64,000 bases of DNA, taken from Impatiens glandulifera (Eukaryota; Streptophyta; Magnoliopsida; Ericales; Balsaminaceae). The notes beneath the pieces were generated by a model that saw only the letters and a list, made by a program, of their open reading frames with translations, was not told the origin of the DNA and did no database searches. Within the stretch, counting starts at the first letter, position 1; each line of letters starts with the position of its first letter. Shown in pieces: positions 48,845-61,010 of this stretch. The stretch lies in NCBI RefSeq assembly GCF_907164915.1, contig NC_061868.1, forward strand, positions 48,917,689 to 48,981,688. The letters run 5' to 3'. Made by a program: the position numbers and the translations under genes.

Positions 48845-50646
48845 GTTCGATTCTCACTAAAAATGCCTTAGTAAAAAATTTGTACTGAATCTTAATTTTC
48901 GAAAACAAAATTATAAAATACAAAATTTGGATAACAAGAGTAGACTCCTAGGATTATACCATGTGTTGGGAAAACAAGTCTGAAGAGAAAATATTAAACT
49001 TTTACAAACTAATCTTAGATTTGTTATCACATACAAAAACATAGATGTTTAGAAATCGATACCTTTCTAAAATAGATCCAGATGAAAACAAGGTCACCAA
49101 ATAAAAACCCTAGTTGACGGTGGCTAGGTTTCTTCTTGATTTGACACCAAAAACTTTTTTCAAATAATTAACAATCTCACGCTAAAATTAACTAAACTCT
49201 TATAATGTGTTATGTTATTGGGATTTTCACATAGCCTTATACTAATGGGCTTAGGGTTTCTCTGTGTCTCTTCGTCATTGATTTCAAGGGTCTCTAATCC
49301 AACGGCTCACAATATCCCAGAATCCCTTCATTAATTTTTTTCAGTTTACCCTTAATGGGCTTAAGATTTTGTTGCGTCTCTTTGTCGTCGATTTCAAGAG
49401 ACTCTAATCCAATGGGTCACAATAACCCATAATCATTGGTTATTATTTTTTCTTAATTTATGAATTATTTTAATAAATAGTTAAATAGATTAAAGTTTAC
49501 AAGTTGAATTCTCTTTTAAAAAAACGTTTTAAGTTTAAGTAATAATTATGAATGTAAGATTTTTTTTATTTGTTTTACCTAAAAAATATAAATTTGTATT
49601 TCTTTTGTTAAAATAAATAGGAATTAATGATAATGATATAATATATATATATATATATATATTCAATTTATTAATCCATAAATATATTAATTTGAATCAA
49701 TTAACTTATTTTTTATAAGAAAATTTTAACCACACCAAATAAACATATATATATCTGTCAAATTAATTCACATAACTAATTTATACTTTATAATTGGTAT
49801 CGAATTTTTATTGAGTTCGATTAAGTCGAGACAATACAAAATAATCAGACCTCCAAATAACTTTTTGAACTCATTGTTATGTGGTCATTCATATGTCTAA
49901 TCAAAACATCACTTTTTATATTTTTTAGATAGTATTTATATGGATTATTGTTAAGAGATTATAACATAAATTAGTATAAAAAAATAATGAAATATCATAT
50001 AAATAAGGGTAGTTTACACATAACGAAAATATAAAAATAAAAATACGAGTATTCATACTGTCACTATACACACCCAAAACATAACGAGATTAACCATTCG
50101 GGAGCAACAATAAAAAATAAACAAAAATTAATTATTAACAAACAAACATACTCCCCGAATTCCAGAAACATACTAGTAGTACTAGTCTTACATGCGCTTA
50201 TTCATTACTCATAAAATTGTGACGAGACTTAAAAAATTTGTACTGAAATTATAAGTTAATTGGGCTCCATTTAATTAAAATTTCAAGAAATAACTTTTTA
50301 TTATCACGAATTTCATTATCATTTTAAGTAGAGAAAAATATTATCACTTCTAGGATCCTTCTAACTTTCTCATTCAAAATAAATATCATTTTTGAGTTGA
50401 TTTCATATATAGTATAAAGAACATTGAAGTATGGATTCAAAAGAAATATATTTACTAATGGAATATAGTCATGATGGTATTCTCATCCCCAAAACTATTT
50501 GAATCAAATCCTTTAATGTTGCAGCAACAATAATATTTGTATCAAACTAAAAAAAAAAAAGAATTAAAGAAAATTTAAAACGGGTTCAAGAAATGAATAG
50601 ACACAATTCATGTAGCTTTTGAACAACTACAAAATTCATCAACCTT
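48845..50646. other. Spacer between the ELM2 paralog and the E2 gene
   Basis: It contains a two-copy tandem repeat at 49245-49440 and an (AT)n at about 49641-49661. No gene is seen. The paralog's promoter, if any, would lie at 48845-49150. Confidence 0.5.
49245..49440. repeat. Two-copy direct repeat, period about 117 bases
   Basis: The sequences gggcttagggtttctctg (49249) and gggcttaagattttgttg (49368), each followed by gtctctt-gtc-tgatttcaag and ctctaatccaa-gg-tcacaat, are diverged copies of one unit. Confidence 0.75.
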
Positions 50647-51719
50647 TCAGACAGGTGGAAGATCGTCAACCGTTGGATCAACAGAGGGTGGAATATTATT
50701 ATCATCATCATCATCAGTATCAGTCTCATCCTTCTCACTAGATTTCTCCACAGGCGGCGCCCCGGCACATTGCTTGACATGGTCTGATCAAGAAATTAAT
50801 AATAATATAATTTATTTATTTAATTTGTGATATATATATATATGAAATAGTTTTTTTTTAGTAATTTAAAAAAATTACTTACATTTCACCATTAGATCAT
50901 ATGCAGGTTTGTCAGAAATCATCAGTTCAGCTGCCTCCTTATTAAACGGATCATCTGGGTTAGGATTTTGAAGAAGATCAGGAATAAACGCTTCGAATAT
51001 ATTCACCAGATCTACAAATTAACACAATTATTCATCAAATATTTCAAATTAAACATCATCATAATCATACAAAAATAAATAAATTCATTTCAACTCACTG
51101 AATAAAGGAGACCATTTTTTATCAATCACATCCAAACAAACTGTACCTGATCTGAAATGAAATGTTATTAATTTCTTTAGAAAATAACCAATTCATATAT
51201 ATAAATATGTATGATAAAATAATTAAATTACTCACAACATATCAATATTTGGATGGTAAATCTGGTTCAAAAAGATAACAGAAGGAGGTCTGTAAGGATA
51301 ATCAAATGGCAACTCTAAGCTAATTCTCCATACACCTCCTTCATAAAGACCTGATCAAGTGAATGAATTATTATAATATAATCAAGAATCAACCCAATTT
51401 CAGAATATTATATATAATGAAGAATGAATGATGAATGTATATACTTTCTTTTGGTCCATGGAATTCAACGAGTAATTCGGTCATCGTATCTTTATTGTCA
51501 AGCTTCACATTAAATTTATCAATCCTATATATTGAAAATGCAACAGATAGTAATTCAAGATTAGTAGTTACAAGACATGATCATGGTGAGATTTTAAAAT
51601 TAATTTGAAGATGCTTACAGGTTCATCACGTCAAGATGTTTGCGCTTGCTTGGGGAAGGCGACACGGCTTCTTTTTGTTTATTTAACGACGTCGACGATG
51701 AAGAAGAAGACCCCGCCAT
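50647..51719 (-). CDS. UBC4/5/6: Ubiquitin-conjugating enzyme E2, UBE2H class (plant UBC4/5/6 type)
   Basis: Six exons (51719-51619, 51524-51445, 51350-51236, 51151-51099, 51011-50883, 50783-50647) give 204 residues with every junction in frame. The protein takes activated ubiquitin from E1 and passes it on with E3 partners. Key features are [13 protein letters not shown] at the N-terminus, [20 protein letters not shown], the HPN triad (YHPNID), the catalytic Cys in [15 protein letters not shown], and [16 protein letters not shown]. An acidic C-terminal tail ([12 protein letters not shown]) is typical of this class. Oddities are a Ser-rich N-terminal extension of about 20 residues and FNLVNIFE where FDLVNVFE is usual. 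It is divergent to the U2 snRNA gene, with 349 bases between the two starts. Confidence 0.9.
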
Positions 51720-51992
51720 GATTGATTCAGAGAAAGGATGAAAAAAGAGCCTTCTTCTAGCTAGTGTTCTTTACTTCTTTATGGAGGTTTATTTATATAT
51801 GTACATTACAGACTATCAACTGATTATTTAACCAACAGATAAGTAAAACTGCTATTAGTTAATTAGTTAGTTATAAAATAAAACTACTGTTAGTTATAAC
51901 TTATAAAACAAAAAATATATTATTTGGTTTGTTAATTAAGTTTGCATTTTGTGTTTTGCCTTGCACCTTCAAAAATAAGATGGTTTAAAATC

Positions 51993-52044
51993 GTCCCACA
52001 TCGGAACATTAGACTGGGGAAAGAAGATGAAACCATTATAAAAT
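51993..52044 (+). promoter_or_regulatory. Plant snRNA promoter: USE and TATA box
   Basis: gtcccacatcg at 51993-52003 is a perfect upstream sequence element (RTCCCACATCG). An attataaaat TATA box follows at 52035-52044. The spacing of about 33 bases between USE and TATA is the one that specifies RNA polymerase II in plants. Transcription would begin about 25-30 bases further on, at the U2 5' end. Confidence 0.9.
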
Positions 52045-52068
52045 TGGTGGCCTGTAACTTAACAAATC

Positions 52069-52265
52069 ATACCTTTCTCGGCCTTTTGGCTAAGATCAAG
52101 TGTAGTATCTGTTCTTATCAGTTTAATATCTGATACGTGGGCCATCGGTCCACATGATATTAAATTAATTTTTTTAGGGGGAGTGGCCCAACACAGTAGC
52201 TTGCTATTGGGGTTACTCACGTGTCGCCTGGGCTTTGCACTATCGCCTAGGCCTGGCGCACCCCA
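52069..52265 (+). ncRNA. U2: U2 spliceosomal snRNA
   Basis: The sequence begins atacctttctcggccttttg as plant U2 does. It keeps the branch-site recognition element gtagta at 52102-52107 and the atctgttctta and cagtttaatatctgat stem-loop. The U-rich Sm-binding region is at about 52167-52176 (aattttttta), and the tail is gcctggcgcacccc. U2 base-pairs with the intron branch point in the spliceosome. Its 3' half differs from the sequence I remember for Arabidopsis in stem-loop III/IV (gggttactcacgtg region). With an intact USE, TATA and 3' box it should be an active gene rather than a pseudogene. Confidence 0.93.
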
Positions 52266-52282
52266 CCAAGACTTAGTTTAAT
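52264..52282 (+). terminator. snRNA 3' box
   Basis: ccaccaagacttagtttaa fits the plant snRNA 3'-end formation signal CA(N)3-10AGTNNAA. It lies immediately after the mature U2 3' end. Confidence 0.75.
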
Positions 52283-53370
52283 TTTTACTTTTGATCAGTG
52301 TTTAGTTTTTATTGATCAATTCAATATTTTGGTTCACTTACAAGACTATGTTTTGCAGAGCTAAAAAGAGAATTCTGTTATATTAGGATTCAAATTGAAT
52401 TATATTATGAATGAACAAGAAATATTCAGATGAGATCATATTTACAAATACACATAATGTCTTAATTTTATTTTGGTTATGGATTGAAAAAAAATGGAGA
52501 AATTAGAGATTAAGGAAAGGGTCTTACCTAGGTTTACCCATTGGTAGCTAATGACAGATGCAAAGGGATTCTTGTGGAGATCGACAAAATCAACATTTGG
52601 GCATGTAACAATGGCAGGAGGAATAAATAATAAGGCATTTTAATATATAGCCCTTGGTTTGATAGATTTACAAAAAGAATTAGAGATTGTATTTGGGCAT
52701 CAATGATTGATTAGAGAAATATGGGGAAGAACACAGCAGGATATAGAAAAATGGAAAAATACTTTAAGATTATGGAATGTATACAGAGAGAAATGTTGTG
52801 GGAGTGGTTGAGAGGATAAAGCATTTATTTCACAAAGAAAGAAAGAAATATACAATTAAAGAAAGAAATAAATGTATGGTTGTTAGTAGAGAATCTTCAA
52901 TACAAATGGAAAACAGAATCCCTAAAAAATTCCCATAAAAACTCAACTGCTGCAACACAAGCAACTAGAGCATGCATGTTTCAAATGAAATCCCTAGAAA
53001 TTTCATATGTAAAGATGCTTGTTTAAGCAGTAAGCTTAAAAAATATATTTGGTCCTGTCATTACTACTAAACAAAAAACATTATAATTGGGGAGAATGGT
53101 TAACCAAGAAATGCCAGCAATATGGAAGGAAATTTGAAAGGCAAAACAAATAATATCTCCAATCTCAACTGGAAAAAAGAAGATAATGTACAACCCAAAT
53201 AAATTTTATAAAAATTCAAGTTCATTCTAGAATAAAATAAGAAAATAAAAATTAAAGAATTCTGGCAAATAAAAAATAACCTCAATCCACTAGAAGTCTA
53301 AGTTTAATTAGAAAAATTGCAAAGGAAAAACCTTGCAGATCCTTGAAAGATGAATGTAGATAATATTCTA
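52283..53370. other. Spacer between U2 and the ARID-ELM2 gene
   Basis: It probably includes the 3' UTR of the ARID-ELM2 gene near 53100-53370. On the minus strand, 52633-52521 has a coding-like stretch (TCPNVDFVDLHKNPFASVIS, then YQWVNL) ending at a perfect gtaag donor, but no partner exon is seen. Otherwise AT-rich and featureless. Confidence 0.4.
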
Positions 53371-56300
53371 CTAAAAATCAATGAACTCTTTATTCTCCCG
53401 GCAGATAGACGAATTATGATCGTCCAGGCCATAACGATCATCTATACTACCAAAATCATGTTCATCGTCACTGCTGTCAATATCCTCAGGAGTCACCCGG
53501 TTCTGGTATCTTCTGCACCGAAGAGTGAACACATTAAAATAATATCTCACCAGATCTTCTCTAGTTTTGTTGGGGAAGAATTTGGAGGTGTTATTCCACA
53601 ACTGCTTTCTCAGGGACAGGTTCCTCCGTCCTATAATACCTTTGAACCTATTTTCTTGCTTAATGGTCCATGAAAGCGCGACATCCTCACCTGTGCGGTC
53701 AAATCTCCAATCATAAAACAAAGAGCCAATTTGCATCTTCAGATTTATCCTTTTCTCAGCAATGTGAAACCTAGTACATTGAACCGAACCAGGACTTTGA
53801 CAGATACATGGATTCTCCTTTCTTTTATCAGTGGAATCCATTGAAGTGAAAGAATCATCTCCATTCTGAGGCAGACACATTGTTATTCCCAGCCATTTTG
53901 GATCGGAATCAGTTCTAATACCAGTACACTCAGGAATTTCGGCCTGGAAGAGTGGACCCACCATTACTTCCTTAAGATGAAGATCATCGCTTAACAAGTC
54001 ATCGGCACTGTCTAGATCTTTCTCATTATTGGTCTCTTTCTGCTTTCTCTTCCTTGAAGCAACTGCTTTCGGGTTCTCATCACAACTTACCAATTTTGAG
54101 GTGTTCTCCAGTTCTCCATTTTGGAGACTGACATTGTCTTCAGGGCATGTGCACGAGATACAATCTGGATAAAAACGACATTTTTTGAAAGAAGGAAGCC
54201 TATCATTGCATCTATGCTTCTCCTTTAGTCTGTGACTGTGACCTACACTGTCCTCATACATTGATGGAAGGATTTTCTGCTTCTTCTGCAGGTATAGAAA
54301 ATAACATTCAGATTTACATTACTAGGAAGTGAAAAAATTATAAGTTACAGAAATAATTGGGTTAATATCTACTAGAAGCAACGCTAATGCAAGCACGCAC
54401 ATGAAATTGTTCTATTTTTTAACTTTTAGTTTTTAATATTTATGTTATATTTATATTCTGGTTTAGGAAAGTTGTGTGTTTTAAAGATTAAAATTTGAAA
54501 ATCTTCTCTAAGAGCAACAAAACGAACTTCAAATGTGTGTTTCCAGCTTTTAGACAAATCTTCCAAGTAAGTAATGAAAGCAATTATCCTCTTCTATATA
54601 TTATCTTATTATGGATCTAGCTGAATATAAAATATGGACTTACTACTTGCTATTGATCAGTCAATGAGTTCTGTATGTGCCAAGAAAATCTTTTTATATA
54701 TGGAGATAATCATGTTCTTTTTTCTATACTTGTTATGTTTTCTTACTAAGATTCTTTGAAGAACCTAGTCATAAATAACTTGCACCATTTGATATTCCTA
54801 ACGTTTTTCCTGGTTGTACATTGTTTGATCACAGAAGAGTGAGTTCAGAAGAAGGCTTGGATTCTAGATCCAACATGTTTCATGTGGTTGGAAAGGAAAT
54901 AGAAGGATATTGAATAGCGGATAGACCTAATAAGAGGTCTCTTTCCTCATTCCGCGCAGTTGTGTCAAGGTAATATTTTGATAAGAGTTCAAACTCTAGG
55001 GTTTAAACAATCTAAAAAATGAAGTCCTTTCGTAATGGTATTGAATAATTACATGATAACCTAAGTGAAGTCCTCTATATATAATTGGGCAATCCTAATC
55101 CAAATCCAAATATAATTATAATTCTAACACATAATCACTATAATGCAATAATAATTATCCTAATCAACTAATGCAAATAAATAACAATAATTAAATATAT
55201 TAAACACTATTAATTTGTCCTTTTTACGATAGCAGTGGGATATATTAGTAGTACAAGGCTAGTATGCTAATTAGATATGGCAATTAGTAGAGTAAGTTAG
55301 CATTTGGAATTGGATCAACATGAGATTTATGTGTTTGGAGTAAATTTTTGGAAGGTTATGATCTTGACCACAAGTTTAACTTTAAAAAAAAAGAAAGTAA
55401 TTAATGTATAGCAATTAGCAACCACACATTTAGTGTGATTATTGCTCCATTTTGATATATGATCTTGAAGCTGTATTTATGACTAAGCTTGGATATATAC
55501 ACATGTAAGAGCTTCATATGTATTGTGTCATACTAGACGCAAACCAAGATTCGAATTACCCGAATAACTATTTAATGCAACTAAATATCCATAGTACTAC
55601 TAAAGCAATCTCTTTTCCTAGTATTCAACTAAACAGTTCATTTACTTCTATTCTTGTTTCCTTTTCTCGATACTTTTGTCGTTTTGTTTAAACAGTTTCT
55701 TTGAATGATTTCATATGAACTTCGTTCGAAAAGTACTACTAAAGCAATCAAACATCAAAACAGGTAGGTAGAATCAGAATACCGAAGTTCAAAGTTGACG
55801 ATAGAACAACATGTCTATATTTGTTTCTAATAATAATAATAATAATATTCAGTTCAAAATCAGGAATCTAAGCAAGTACCTGTGATAGAGATTGACCTAC
55901 GATGGGGCGGATATCTCTTTTTATCACCAATGCCTCTTTTGCAGACAAAGCCTGAAACCATAATTCTTCATTCTTGCAATCCTTCCAGTTTGAAGGCGGA
56001 GGAATTCTCCCAATACTAGAATCATTCGGCATCTTTGCCACCATTAGTAGCCAATTAAGCATTCCAGATAATCCTCCTCCTTTCTTACGGCTAATCTCAT
56101 TCAAAACGATTTCTTTTACCTCTTCAGCATCGCCATTTTCTTCGAGTTCTTCAGTATGAGTTTTTTTCTTCTTTATCGGGTCTTTTCCTTCATTGGTCAT
56201 GAAACAATGAAGATCAAACTCTAGCTCTTTCAACAATGAGTTTAATTCCTCATTCACCAATTCCTTCTTGGTAAAGTCTCCTTTTAAACTCCTATCGAAC

Positions 56301-56814
56301 TCTCTAAGGTATTTCACATGGATCAGTTTTACAAAAGCCCTCGTTCTACCATGTAAGCCGCATTCTTCTGCGACGAAATCCCACAAAGTATTCTTTGAAA
56401 CTATGTAATAGCCACCCAGTTTCCTGACTGACCAGAAAAGTGCAAACAGATCCAACTGCCGGCCATCTCCAAGCATAACTGGTAGTGGCCGTGGGAAATC
56501 ATTGGAACAGACATCTAAGAACACAGTAAGAACGTGATCAAACAAGTTCTTGAGTTTACAAACATCATTTATAGTTCCCTTCAACGGTTCTTCTTTTTCT
56601 TCAGATTTTTGTACTAAATGTGCAGCTGATCCATTTTCAACTGCACATTCTTCCATTAACTTCAATTGGGTTTCCCTCTATTAAGTTTTCCGGATCAATG
56701 ACATGAAAATTTTATCAATAAAAACATCCAACAGAATCAAAAAGTAAAATCAACAGATATAGTAGTTTACATCAGGGTTCAAGTTAAACAAAAAAGAAGA
56801 AAAGATACCTCCAT
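53371..56814 (-). CDS. ARID/BRIGHT and ELM2 domain protein with SANT/Myb-like region (At2g46040 type)
   Basis: Three exons (56814-56809 with only ATG GAG, 56677-55880, 54285-53371) join in frame to 572 residues. The ARID DNA-binding fold is at about residues 48-131 (LFDHVLTVFL, DLFALFWSVRKLGGYYIVSKNTLWDFVAEECG). An acidic linker follows. The ELM2-like region (VGPLFQAEIPECTG, DPKWLGITMCLP) is near 377-426. A SANT/Myb-like segment (WTIKQENRFKGI, FFPNKTREDLVRYYFNVF) is near 468-526. Plant proteins of this build are nuclear and thought to act in chromatin complexes, ELM2-SANT being a histone-deacetylase docking module in animals. Cys replaces the usual Trp in the PEWTG motif. Intron 2 (1.6 kb) holds a likely LTR scrap. 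Pieces of this gene are repeated elsewhere in the window. Confidence 0.9.
54961..55129 (-). mobile_element. Possible solo LTR in intron 2
   Basis: On the minus strand the block starts tgttagaattataatt and ends ttgaca(ca). A TATA-like tatatatag is at about 55073-55081 and attattcaata follows. TG...CA ends and a central TATA suggest a short LTR or similar insertion. No convincing target-site duplication is seen, and the element might extend to about 54817. Confidence 0.3.
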
Positions 56815-56936
56815 GCACACAAACTATTTTTTGATTCCGACGCCAGCAAGAGCTTCTCCTTTACAAGAAGGCGATAGATACAGAGAGAAATGCTAAGAGA
56901 AATTTTAAAAAGGTGAAAGTGCTACTGCTGCGGGAG

Positions 56937-59900
56937 GGTTTGAAGGGTTATTTGAAAATCGTTGAATTGAGAGAGACGGAATGAGAGAAGGGTGGGTTTT
57001 GTTTCTTCAGATTGGACGCGACATCAAATTTCAGATTGAAAGAGGAAAAAAAGGGTTAATGGGTGTATCGAAATTTTCAATAAATTCCAAATACAGATGG
57101 AATCATTTTAGTAGACCATTGAAAGTCTTGATTTTTTCCTATTTACAAATAATGTCCTTAGATTACAACAAATATTAGGTCAAACCAAAAGATGGTTTGT
57201 GTTTAAAGGCTAAGGCCAACGTCCCCTTCTAACCATAGATCCAAACGAAACCTAGTCTAGTTAAAAGGGTGTATGTCTTTCAAGTTCCATCATGAATCTT
57301 TATTAGCTACTCTAATTAAAATTTTAAAATTATTTTTTCAATCCTTTATACTTTGTTTACACTAAATTTTTTATTTTAGAAGTTGATTATTCAATCTCGT
57401 TACACTTTGATTCTGCAAAATTAAAAAATCTATTTGCAAGACCAACTTTTTAACAATTATTTTGTTCCTACCAAATTAAAGAATATATAGATTCTTAACA
57501 CAAATAAAAAATATTATGAAACAATTCAAACTTAATTAGATTACTATTTACTTATAATTTTTCCTTTTTTAGAAAATTCAACAAAATATTAAAAATTTAG
57601 GGTATGAAGATCATAATTTGAAACCATTTATTATCCATTTAAATTATTCTAAGGTTGATTTTAAATAAAATTAAATATTATTAATCTAATTAAAATTATC
57701 TTAGACATAATCTTGAAGTGAATTAATTTCATTAACACGAATTTTAGAAAATAAAATTTTGTAATTGAAATTAGTGTTAATTATTGAGTTGTTTAAATCC
57801 TTGAAGAAATTTGAATAAATTCCATTTTTAATACTTGCATTTTTTATATTTTATTAGTTTTATTATATGTTAGGGAATGCTTAGTATGTGTTTTTTGAAT
57901 TCGACAATAGTAAAGGAAATAAAATAAATTGTTTTGGTTAATAGTTTTAATTTTCGGATATTTATTGATTTGATTTCTATATACTTAATATATATTTAAG
58001 AATTATTTCTCACATTCTCTCACATTATATTTACTTTCATATTATTTCTCTATCGTACTTAATTATAATATTATATATATTTTTATTTTTATAATTATAT
58101 TACACGTTATTCGTTATTTAATAATTAAAATAATAATAAAATTTTAATTAATTTATTAAAAGAAATGATTTCAATTATTTAAATAATATTAATGAATTAT
58201 TTAAAATATAATTAATAAATAAAATTTTAATAATAATTATAATAACTAATAATGATATAATATTTTTATATAATTAATTTTAAATATTATATATTAATAA
58301 TAAAATTATAATAAACTAATTAAAATATAAAATATTAAAACTAAAATTAAAATAACAATTTTATATAAATATGAAATATTTAAGTAAAATTATTATAAAA
58401 AATATTATATCATGTTATATATTATTAAATAAAAAATTATATTTAATTAAAAAATTTATCCACTATTATTATATAATATTTTAAAATATTTTTATATTAT
58501 TTAGGTTTAATAGATAATTTTTTATTTATAATTAATAAAAAATTAGTCATTCAATTTTATTTGTTATAATAATATATTTTAAAAAAATAAAATTAATATA
58601 AAAAAATATTAAATGTTAATATTTTATTAAATGTTAATATTTTATTAAATTATAACATACTTAAAATGCATTTAAAAAAAAATATGATATATATATATAT
58701 ATAATATAATTTTAAAAATATTTAAAAAAAAATAAGAATTTTTTTCCCAAATAATATATTTAAAAATTAAAATATTTTTCAAATAGATTTAAAAATAAAA
58801 TATTTTCCATATAAAAAAACTGTTTTTTTACTATTCAATATAAAACTGTATCATATTGTCTTTTTTTTTTTTTCAAATATTTTTTTTAATATAATTAAAA
58901 GAATTTTTTTTTTTAAAAAATAAGATTTTTTTTTAAATATATTATTTGAAAAATATTTTCTTATTTATTTATTTTAAAAAAAGTATATTAGTACTGTTAT
59001 TTTTTTAAATATATTATTTGAAAAATATTATCTTATTTATTTATTTATTTATTTAAATTTAAAAAATAAAAATATTACTACTGTATCCTCCTTTATTATG
59101 AGCTTGTTTTTTACCCTCTTTAAAATAAAAACAAAAATATATTTTTAACTTCAAATATATTATTATTTTTTATTTAGAAAATATTTTCCAAATAAAAATT
59201 TCAAATATATATATTATTGATTTTTTATTTAAAAATATTATTTGAAAAATATTATTTGGAAAATATTTTCTTATTTATTTTTTAAATATTTTGTTTGTAA
59301 ATATATTCAAAAATAAAATATTTGAAAATAAAAATAAAAAAAATATTTTCAAAATAAAAAATAATAATATATATTTTCTAAATAAAAAACAATAATATAT
59401 TTGAAGTTTTTAATTTAAAAAAAATATATTTTTTAAATATATTATTTTAAAACTTTAATAATTATCGAGAAAAAACATCTAAAATCATAATATTGATCTA
59501 TAAAAACGTTCAAAAAAACTGATAGTGAATATATCGTGGAATAAACAAAAATAATAACCTTGAACAGAAATAAGAAAAATTATGATAATTTTTTCTTAAT
59601 AAAATAATAAATTCACTTCAATATTTTCAAGATTATGACTATAGATTAATAATATTTAGTTTTAAAATTTATATTAATATATATAAAATAGGAAAAATGC
59701 AAGTATTTAAACATTTCAATAATTAACACTAATTTCAATTACAAAATTTTATTTTCTAAAATTGGTGTTAATGAAATAAATTCATTATGGGTAAGATAAT
59801 CTTGATTAGATTAATAATATTTAATTTTATTTAAATATGTTTTTTTTATTAAATTCAACCTTAGAATAATTTAAATGGATAATAAATGGTTTCAAATTAC

Positions 59901-60605
59901 GATCTTCATATCCCAAATTTTTAATATTATGTTGAATTTTCTAAAAAAGAAAGATTACAAGCAAATATTAGTTTCAATTTATTTATTTAGTTTGAGTTGT
60001 TTCCTAATATATTTTATTTGCGCGTGGTCAAGAACGAATAAAAAATAAAAAACAGGTATAGAGTCGGTGCTACGAATCTACATATTTTATAATTTCGCGG
60101 GAATAAAATAATTGTTAAAGAGTTGATCTTGCAAACTGGTTTTTAAATTTCGCAGAAACAAAGTGTAACAAAATTGAATAACCAACTTCTAAAATTAAAA
60201 ATTTAGTGTAAACAAAGTATAAAGGAATTGAAAAACCAATTTCTAAAATTTAAATTAGAGTAGATAATAAAGATTAGTGATGGAACTTGAAAGACATGCA
60301 CCCTTTTAACTAGACTAGGTTTCGTTTGGATCTATGGTTAGAAGGGGATGTTGGCAGCTTTTGGTTTGACCTAATATTTGTTGTAATCTGAGGACATTAT
60401 TTGTAAATGGAAAAAAATCAAGCTTTCAATGCTCTACTAAAATGATTCCATCTGTAATTGGAATTTATTGAAAATTTCGATACACCCTTCTTTTCCTCTT
60501 TCAATCTGAAATTTGATGTCGCATCCAATATGTAGAAACAAAACCCACCCTTCTCTCATTCCGTCTCTCTCAATTCAACGATTTTCAAATAACCCTTCAA
60601 AACCC
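56937..60605. repeat. Large inverted repeat, arms about 1 kb, spacer about 1.7 kb
   Basis: The left arm, 56937 to about 57900, is repeated in reverse complement at about 60605 to 59640. Matching landmarks are ttatttgaaaatcgttgaat (56948) against the complement at 60575-60594, atccaaacgaaacctagtct (57239) against 60309-60340, and ttcaagttccatca (57278) against 60280. Arms differ by scattered bases and a few indels (for example 'gatggtttgtgtttaaaggc' at 57190 is absent opposite). The spacer is AT-only sequence with aaaatatttt words. The left arm starts within the leader and promoter of the ARID-ELM2 gene. Confidence 0.8.
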
Positions 60606-61010
60606 ACCCTTCTCAATTCCGTCTACTATTATTAATATTAATTCTTATAATAATATATTTTATAATGAAATGCAAACCGTTATTAGAACAAGTATGAACC
60701 CAAAATAGTCTATAGTTCTCTAAATTGCCAAATTGTCTCGATTCTTTTGTAGCATTTGGGGAAGTATTTTGAGGCTTTGAAAGATTTTTGAGATCAATCT
60801 TTATGTGATAGAATATGGCAACTTGATTAGATTATGGGATGACAATTGGATTGAAAAGCTTAGCTTAACTAACATTTATTTGAACTTGTTATTTGTAAAG
60901 AGGCATAGATTGAGAGAAATGTTTAATGTCTCGCTATCTCGTTATATGTAGTTCAATAAGCAAAATCCTTTTAGACTAAACTGTTTAAGAACATTCTATA
61001 TTTAGATTTT
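57759..61010 (+). repeat. Segmental duplicate (copy B) of 29.97-33.55 kb
   Basis: This region is collinear in three blocks with copy A (see 29966-33552). It includes the long shared block attattaatattaattcttataat... to aagaacattctatatttag (60625-61010 against 33185-33552). It keeps the right inverted-repeat arm. It lacks the ARID exon-1 segment: the sequence jumps from ccacccttctcaattccgtc to attattaatatt. Confidence 0.7.
58730..59450. repeat. AT-only tract with aaaatatttt words
   Basis: The same vocabulary as 30350-32030 (aaatattttc, tttaaatatattatttg), but shorter. It lies in the loop of the large inverted repeat. Non-coding. Confidence 0.7.
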
